Below the pieces are notes generated by a model, which was given only the letters and a program-made list of their open reading frames with translations, made no database searches and was not told the origin of the DNA. Source: Fimbriimonadaceae bacterium (GTDB lineage: Bacteria; Armatimonadota; Fimbriimonadia; Fimbriimonadales; Fimbriimonadaceae). From it: a DNA stretch of 64,000 nucleotides. The first letter of the stretch is position 1. Every line of letters begins with the position of its first letter. Below are positions 58,852 through 64,000 of the stretch, one piece after another. Where the stretch lies: the NCBI GenBank assembly GCA_026129685.1, contig JAHCHO010000005.1:62001-126000 (forward strand), read 5' to 3'. The translations under genes were made by a program, and so were the position numbers.

Positions 58852-60474
58852 ATGACAAGAATCCAGCAGGATTTCTCCCTGTTCCTCGAGGTGCTTCCTT
58901 CCGCGATGCGGGAACGCCTGGAGACCGGCCCGGAGCTCGGTTCGCTCGTCGAGGCCGTGCTCGACTACGGCCGACCCGCCGAGGCGCGCTACTACGGCGG
59001 GGTCAGCCGTTTCGCCGACCTGGTGGTCACCGAGCGGGACATCGAGTTCGTCATCAAGTCGATCGGCGAGTTCGGCAGCGACAACCGCGCGGGAATCGAG
59101 CGCACGCTTCACCGCATTTCGTGCATCCGCAATCGCCAAGGCAAGATTATCGGGTTGACCTGCCGGGTCGGGCGCGCGCTCGAAGGCACGATCGACATCA
59201 TCGACGACATCATGCGGTCGGGCAAGTCCATCTTGCTCTTGGGCAAGCCGGGAACGGGGAAGACGACGAAGCTCCGCGAAGTGGCGCGGGTGCTCGCCGA
59301 CGAGGTTCAGAAGCGGGTCGTTATCGTGGACACCTCGAACGAAATCGCGGGCGACGGCGACGTGCCCCACCCGGGGATCGGGGCGGCGCGACGGATGCAG
59401 GTGAGGCACGCGAGCGAACAGCACCAGGTGATGATCGAGGCGGTCGAAAACCACATGCCGGAGGTCATCGTGATCGACGAGATCGGCAACGAGATGGAGG
59501 CCCTGGCGGCCCGGACGATCGCGGAGCGCGGCGTCCAGCTGATCGGCACCGCGCACGGGCAGACCCTCGAAAACCTGATGCTGAACCCGACCCTGGCCGA
59601 CCTCATCGGGGGAATCCAGGCGGTCACGCTTTCGGACGACGAGGCGAGGCGACGCGGCACCCAAAAGACGGTGCTCGAGCGGAAGGCGCCGCCGACGTTC
59701 GACGTCGTGATCGAACTCGTAGATTTCGAGCGGCTCGCCGTCCACCACAACGTGCAGAAGACGGTGGACCTGATTCTGCGCGGCCTGACGCCGAGGCCGG
59801 AGATACGCGTGCGGAACGAGGAAGGGCGTTTCGAGGTCGTTCAGGAGGAGCTGAACGAGCCGATGCCGCCGATGTTCGCCCGACCCCTTTTCGAGAGCGG
59901 ATCGGGCAAGGGCGCTCGGCCGGTGACCCCCAACACGCCGGTGCGCGAACCCGTGCGCGACGACGAACCCCGGCCCTATGCCCCGGACGAAGGGGACGGA
60001 GACGCCACGTCGGTGCGCATCTACCCGTACGGGATCGCCCGGACGCGGCTGGAACGGGCGATACGCGAGAAGCGGGCCAACGCGACGATCACGGGAGACA
60101 TCGGTTCGGCCGACGTCGTGCTGGCGATGCGTACCGGCTTGCAGACGAAGCCGAGGAAGCTGCGCGACCTGGCCGGCCGACCGATCCCGACGGTCTCCGT
60201 CAAGTCCAACGCGTTCACGCAGATTCTCACCGGCCTGGACGAGATTCTCCGGCGATCCAACGAGACGGGCGATTCGGAGTCCACCGCGATGGAGGAAGTG
60301 CTGGCGGCGATCGAAATCGTGGCTCAGAGCGGCAAGGCGTACGATCTGTCGCCGCAACCCTTCTCGATTCGCAAGATGCAGAGCGAAGTGGTGAGCGCGC
60401 GGCGAATGGCGAGCGAAAGCGTGGGCCAAGAGCCGAACCGACGGTTGCGCCTGTTGCCGACGCGGGTCGCGTAA
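58852..60474 (+). CDS. Ycf45/SpoIIIAA-like AAA ATPase with C-terminal R3H-like domain
   Basis: 540 residues. Walker [10 protein letters not shown] at 131-139, Walker [12 protein letters not shown] at about 200-210, and [17 protein letters not shown] as the sensor block place it with the Ycf45/SpoIIIAA ATPases of cyanobacteria and related phyla. After a charged linker (about 350-390) there is a DUF-type domain ([37 protein letters not shown]) and a C-terminal R3H-like region ([20 protein letters not shown]). Single-stranded nucleic-acid binding is suggested. It is followed convergently by livG. Confidence 0.85.
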   Translation: MTRIQQDFSLFLEVLPSAMRERLETGPELGSLVEAVLDYGRPAEARYYGGVSRFADLVVTERDIEFVIKSIGEFGSDNRAGIERTLHRISCIRNRQGKIIGLTCRVGRALEGTIDIIDDIMRSGKSILLLGKPGTGKTTKLREVARVLADEVQKRVVIVDTSNEIAGDGDVPHPGIGAARRMQVRHASEQHQVMIEAVENHMPEVIVIDEIGNEMEALAARTIAERGVQLIGTAHGQTLENLMLNPTLADLIGGIQAVTLSDDEARRRGTQKTVLERKAPPTFDVVIELVDFERLAVHHNVQKTVDLILRGLTPRPEIRVRNEEGRFEVVQEELNEPMPPMFARPLFESGSGKGARPVTPNTPVREPVRDDEPRPYAPDEGDGDATSVRIYPYGIARTRLERAIREKRANATITGDIGSADVVLAMRTGLQTKPRKLRDLAGRPIPTVSVKSNAFTQILTGLDEILRRSNETGDSESTAMEEVLAAIEIVAQSGKAYDLSPQPFSIRKMQSEVVSARRMASESVGQEPNRRLRLLPTRVA

Positions 60475-60481
60475 GCCCGCC

Positions 60482-61246
60482 TTAGACGGCTTCGCCGAGG
60501 TACGCCTCGATGACCTTCGGGTGGTTGCGGATCGTCTCCGGGGGTCCTTGGGCGATCTCGATCCCGTGGTCCAGCACCACGATCTTTTCGCAGAGGTTCA
60601 TCACGAAGCGCATGTCGTGCTCGATGAGCAACACCGTCATCGCGAAGTTCTCGCGAATCTGGCGCACCGTGAGGAGGAGGTCGTCCGATTCCTGGGGATT
60701 CATTCCGGCGGCGGGTTCGTCGAGCAGAAGCAGTTCGGGCTTGGTCGCCATCGCGCGCGCGATCTCGAGTCGACGCTGCATCCCGTAGGGGAGGTCGGCG
60801 CTCCGCACCTGGGCGCGTCGGTCCAGGTCGAGAACCTCCAAGAGCCGCATCGCCTCCGCCTTGAGGCGCTCGGTCTCCGCGATGGCGCTCGGAAGGTAGA
60901 GGAGGGCGCTGGGCAAGGCGACGCGGTGACGAAGGTAAGCGGCGACCACCACGTTTTCCAGAACCGTCAGGGATTGGAAGAGGCGGATGTTCTGGAAGGT
61001 GCGCGCGATGCCGAGCTGAGCGACCTTATTGGGAGGGGTGCCGCTGAGTTCCGACCCACGGAACTTGATCGAGCCGGACGTCGGCTTGTAGACGCCGGTG
61101 ATCAGGTTGAAGCAGGTCGTCTTGCCCGCGCCGTTCGGTCCGATGAGCCCAAAGAGGTCGCCCTTTTCGACGGAGAACGAAACGTTGTTCACCGCGACGA
61201 GGCCACCAAAGCGAATGGTGGCGCCTTCGAGTTGGAGGAGGCTCAC
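60482..61246 (-). CDS. livG: branched-chain amino-acid ABC transporter ATP-binding protein
   Basis: 254 residues from GTG 61246, which overlaps the livM stop (GTGA). Walker A is GPNGAGKTTCF at about 37-47, the signature region is unusual (ADLPYGMQRRLEIARAMA in place of LSGGQ), and Walker B is LLLLDEPAAGMN. The LivG-specific C-terminus ends VIEAYLGEAV. LivG and LivF normally power the transporter together; livF is not next to it within the window. Longer upstream frames overlap livM and are rejected. Confidence 0.93.
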   Translation of the reverse strand: MSLLQLEGATIRFGGLVAVNNVSFSVEKGDLFGLIGPNGAGKTTCFNLITGVYKPTSGSIKFRGSELSGTPPNKVAQLGIARTFQNIRLFQSLTVLENVVVAAYLRHRVALPSALLYLPSAIAETERLKAEAMRLLEVLDLDRRAQVRSADLPYGMQRRLEIARAMATKPELLLLDEPAAGMNPQESDDLLLTVRQIRENFAMTVLLIEHDMRFVMNLCEKIVVLDHGIEIAQGPPETIRNHPKVIEAYLGEAV

Positions 61247-62421
61247 GCTTCCACCGCCTTGCGCTTTCGCAGGAGGCTCTTCACCCAGTCCAGACTGAAC
61301 TCGTTCGTGCCCAGGATGCCCTGAGGCCGGATGAGCATGAGGATGATGAGAACGCCGGCGAAGATCACCATTCTCAACTTCTCGGCCTCGAAGCTCTGGG
61401 AGGCGAGTTTTGGGATCATGCCGAAGCCGGCGCCAAGGGCGAGGGACAGCACGATCCCGGCGACGACGCTTCCGATGTAGCGGGTGGCCGCCCCGATCTT
61501 CGGACCGTGGAAGCGATCCACCGTGCGTTTGACGAGCACGACGGCGACGATCGTCCCGATCAGCCCGCCGAGAAGAGCGGCTCCGGTCACGGGTGGGGCG
61601 TCGCGCAACCGTTCGGGCAGGTAGAAGAGGGCCACGGCGGCGATGGTCGCGCCCGTGATGGAGCCGGTCCCGCCCAGGACGACCATCGTCAGGATGATGA
61701 AGGACTGCTCCATCTTGAACATCTGCGGCGAGATGAAGCCCTCGTAGTGGGCGAGGAGGGCCCCCGCGACGCCCGCGAACGCGGAGCCGATCAGGAAGGC
61801 GGTGACCTTGACCTGGGTCACGTTGACGCCCATCGCGCCGGCGGCCACCTCGTCCTCGCGCACGGCAAGGAAGGGAAGTCCATGGGCGGTGCGCAACAGG
61901 TTGCGGCACACCGCGATGCAGACGATCGCCATCAGCCAGACGAGCCATACGGTTTGGAACTTGGGCTGGACGTTCATGCCGTAGGCTTCGCCGAGGGGCT
62001 TCTGGTTCTGGACGACGATGCGGATGATCTCGCCGAAGCCAAGGGTGACGATGGCGAGGTAGTCGCCCCGCAGACGCAGGGAGGGGAGTCCAACGATCAG
62101 GCCGGCGACGGCGGCCATCAGCGCGCCGAGCGCCATCATGAGGATCATCCAGGGGAGCCCATCGATGCCCCACTTACCGTGGAAGGTGACGCTCAGGTAG
62201 CCGGCGGTGTAAGCGCCGACCTGCCAGAAGGCGGCGTGCCCGATCGAGAACTGGCCCGTGATGCCGTTGATCAGGTTCAGGCTCACGCTGAGGATCACCC
62301 AGATTCCGGCGAGGACGATGAGACGTCGGGCGTAGTCGTCCACCCCCCGGGCGAGCGCGTCGAGGAGGAAGCAACCCCCGACGGCGGCGAGGATGGAAGC
62401 AAGGCGTACGGGCCAGTACAT
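61243..62421 (-). CDS. livM: branched-chain amino-acid ABC transporter permease LivM
   Basis: 392 residues with about nine hydrophobic segments. LivM blocks: NLINGITGQFSIGHAAFWQVG, LRLRGDYLAIVTLGFGEIIR, and HYEGFISPQMFKMEQSFIIL with VVLGGTGSITGATIAA. The C-terminal part is longer than typical and adds membrane helices and a KRKAVEA tail. ATG 62421 shares a base with the livH stop (TGATG). Forms the membrane channel together with LivH. Confidence 0.93.
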   Translation of the reverse strand: MYWPVRLASILAAVGGCFLLDALARGVDDYARRLIVLAGIWVILSVSLNLINGITGQFSIGHAAFWQVGAYTAGYLSVTFHGKWGIDGLPWMILMMALGALMAAVAGLIVGLPSLRLRGDYLAIVTLGFGEIIRIVVQNQKPLGEAYGMNVQPKFQTVWLVWLMAIVCIAVCRNLLRTAHGLPFLAVREDEVAAGAMGVNVTQVKVTAFLIGSAFAGVAGALLAHYEGFISPQMFKMEQSFIILTMVVLGGTGSITGATIAAVALFYLPERLRDAPPVTGAALLGGLIGTIVAVVLVKRTVDRFHGPKIGAATRYIGSVVAGIVLSLALGAGFGMIPKLASQSFEAEKLRMVIFAGVLIILMLIRPQGILGTNEFSLDWVKSLLRKRKAVEA

Positions 62422-63605
62422 CAGACCTTCTCCACCTTGGCGCTTCCGAGCAGACCGCCGGGTCGGAACAAGAGGACGAGAATGAGGATGACGAAGGCGA
62501 TGGCGTCCTTGTAGTCGCCGTAGCCCACCCAGACGACGAGGGTCTCGGCGATGCCCATCAGCAGTCCGCCGAGCACCGCGCCCGGGATGTTGCCGATACC
62601 GCCCAGCACGGCCGCGACGAACGCCTTGACGCCGGGCTGCATCCCGAAGAAGGTCGTAAGCGGCGTGCCGAGGAAGGTGGCGTTCATCATGGCGCCCGCT
62701 CCCGCGAGGGCGGAACCGATGGCGAAAGTGAGGGTGATGATGCGACCGACGTTGACCCCCATCAGGGACGCCGAGTCGTAATCGAGAGAGACCGCGCGCA
62801 TCGCGCGGCCGGGAGCGGTGTTCATCACGACGTGGCGCAGGATCAGCATCAGGCCGATCGAGGTCAGGAACATGATGAGCTGGCCGTAGGGAATCCGCAG
62901 GGAGAGGCCGCTCTGGTCGTACGCGTTTTGGGTGACCGTCGCTTTGGTGCGGGCGGCGTTGCGCGCGTCTCGGACCTTCTTGCCTTCGGGCGAAAGGTCG
63001 AACTCGCTCTTGATCCCTTCGGCGGCGACGGTGTCTTTAAGGGTGCGTTCGGCTTCGTCCAGCGCGACCTGGGCCTGCTTGGTTTGGGCGAGAAGATCGG
63101 CGCTCTTGGGTTTCAGCGGCACGTCGAGGACGTTCGCCCGGTAGGGGTTGACTTCTTCGCGGATCGGCACGGGAGGGCTGTTGGGCAGGAACAGGGCGCC
63201 CGCGTACTGCAACAGCAACGAGACGCCGATCGCGGTGATGAGGGACGCGATGCGCGGTTGGTTGCGCATCGGCCGGTAAGCGAAGAACTCGATGAACATG
63301 CCGACGGCGGCGCAGACCCCCATGCTCGCCACGAGCATGATGACCAAGTTCACCCAGTTCGACGTCTGGTCCGGCGAGACGGGACCGGGCCCGAACCCCA
63401 GCCCCCAGGCCACGAACAGCGAGACGTACGCCCCAAGCATGAACACCTCGCCGTGGGCGAAGTTGATCAGGCGCAGAACGCCATAGACCATCGTGTAGCC
63501 GAGCGCGATCAGGGCGTAGATCGAACCCAGCAGGATTCCGTTGACGACCTGCTGGGGGAGCAGACCGAAGTCCACCGCCCCCAGCAAGGAATGAGTCAAG
63601 TCCAT
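62421..63605 (-). CDS. livH: branched-chain amino-acid ABC transporter permease LivH with an extra coiled-coil-like insertion
   Basis: 394 residues; typical LivH is about 290-310. Blocks GYTMVYGVLRLINFAHGEVF and SLITAIGVSLLLQYAGALFL fix the family, and FLGTPLTTFFGMQPGVKAFV with AAVLGGIGNIPGAVLGGLLM marks the C-terminal half. An insertion of about 70-90 residues lies at 150-235 (QTKQAQVALDEAERTLKDTV, KKVRDARNAARTKATVTQNA), rich in Ala/Lys/Glu/Arg and likely a helical hairpin or coiled coil in the loop between membrane helices. It lies between livM and the binding-protein gene. Confidence 0.93.
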   Translation of the reverse strand: MDLTHSLLGAVDFGLLPQQVVNGILLGSIYALIALGYTMVYGVLRLINFAHGEVFMLGAYVSLFVAWGLGFGPGPVSPDQTSNWVNLVIMLVASMGVCAAVGMFIEFFAYRPMRNQPRIASLITAIGVSLLLQYAGALFLPNSPPVPIREEVNPYRANVLDVPLKPKSADLLAQTKQAQVALDEAERTLKDTVAAEGIKSEFDLSPEGKKVRDARNAARTKATVTQNAYDQSGLSLRIPYGQLIMFLTSIGLMLILRHVVMNTAPGRAMRAVSLDYDSASLMGVNVGRIITLTFAIGSALAGAGAMMNATFLGTPLTTFFGMQPGVKAFVAAVLGGIGNIPGAVLGGLLMGIAETLVVWVGYGDYKDAIAFVILILVLLFRPGGLLGSAKVEKV

Positions 63606-63615
63606 GCGTGGGTTC

Positions 63616-64000
63616 TTAGAGGTCGGGGAAGTCCGTGACCTCGTAGGCCTTGCGGAAAACCTGACCGTCTTTTGTCAACTCGACGACGAGGGCGCGCTTC
63701 GGCGGGTTGCCGCCGTGGCCCTTGAAGGTGATGTCGCCCGACACGCCCCGGAATCCGTCCGTTTCGTGCAGGGCGGCGGCGAGGGTCTTGGACGAAACGT
63801 CGTCCGACGGGCATCGCTTGAGCGCGTCGATCACGACGGCGGCGGCGTCGAAGGCGAGGGCGCCCATCGTCGTGCCGGGGAGCCCGCCGTGCATGGCCTG
63901 GAACTTCTCGAGGAAGCTCTTGACCTCGGGGCGATCCTCCTTGTCGTTGTAGTGGTTGCAGAAGAAGCTGCCCTCGATGGCCTTGCCGCCGGTGGCGAGA
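63616..64000 (-). CDS. livK: branched-chain amino-acid ABC transporter substrate-binding protein (C-terminal part)
   Basis: Truncated by the window edge: the frame is open from base 64000 and ends at 63616. About 127 residues remain (GSFFCNHYNDKEDRPEVKSF, GALAFDAAAVVIDALKRC, GVSGDITFKGHGGNPPKRAL), which match the C-terminal lobe of LivJ/LivK-type periplasmic proteins. It is the first gene of the livKHMG run on this strand, 10 bp upstream of livH. Confidence 0.88.
   Translation of the reverse strand, partial: LATGGKAIEGSFFCNHYNDKEDRPEVKSFLEKFQAMHGGLPGTTMGALAFDAAAVVIDALKRCPSDDVSSKTLAAALHETDGFRGVSGDITFKGHGGNPPKRALVVELTKDGQVFRKAYEVTDFPDL

Overview
The window is about 64 kb of high-GC bacterial chromosome. 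The best guess for the source is an Armatimonadota (Fimbriimonadia-type) bacterium. This rests on the two type IV prepilin-like proteins at 38477-39379 and 47782-48702, whose N-termini ([20 protein letters not shown] followed by FPVFAQAK) are typical of that phylum, and on the mix of lineage-typical envelope and secreted proteins. It is inference from protein style, not from a marker tree.

Layout. 1-3.8 kb: minus-strand run with a fused Fe-S/exonuclease-type protein (DUF2779), a small P-loop kinase, an aldo-keto reductase and a VOC protein. 3.8-9.8 kb: MerR regulator, vWA protein, GH110-like beta-helix glycosidase translationally coupled to a D-2-hydroxyacid dehydrogenase, an SGNH-like lipoprotein and a 48-aa Lys-rich protein. 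9.9-14.7 kb: stand-alone 5'-nucleotidase C-terminal domain behind a structured leader, an orphan rplK, a winged-helix regulator, an APH(6)-like kinase and an ATP-grasp ligase. 14.6-20 kb: overlapping CapA/DUF3160/FG-GAP operon, then divergently a two-gene secreted-protein operon whose first gene is broken in a nine-C tract. 20-30.9 kb: HypB, a sulfide-detoxification pair (rhodanese and persulfide dioxygenase-rhodanese fusion), paired TrkA-type K+ regulators, GlnD, and an S41 protease with an apparently dead S41 paralogue. 31-37 kb: aspartase-type lyase, SdpR/SdpI-like pair, OPT-like transporter, GalT, DUF2807 lipoprotein. 37.3-38.4 kb: tRNA-Arg(UCU) followed by a ~1-kb segment bounded by 16-bp direct repeats (tRNA-linked insertion signature). 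38.4-48.7 kb: two prepilin genes, tandem zinc-ribbon membrane paralogues with 40-bp identical repeats, AlkZ-like glycosylase, HMG-CoA lyase, ftsZ, DppA. 48.8-50.6 kb: rpsF-ssb-PGI/PMI, followed by a hairpin and a decayed fic 3' end. 51-60.5 kb: beta-propeller protein, membrane diguanylate cyclase, GH51 arabinofuranosidase, PhyH dioxygenase, Ycf45-like ATPase. 60.5-64 kb: livG-livM-livH-livK branched-chain amino-acid ABC operon, its last gene cut by the window edge.

Two whole-window themes stand out. First, many genes that open a transcription unit have a TANNNT-type hexamer 6-9 nt before the start codon and no Shine-Dalgarno site, which suggests widespread leaderless transcription; the clearest case is a consensus TATAAT six bases before the ATG at 38292. 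Second, gene packing is extreme: ATGA/GTGA start-stop overlaps inside operons, and four convergent pairs that share a 4-bp stop-stop overlap. No CRISPR array, rRNA operon, intact transposase or integrase was seen.
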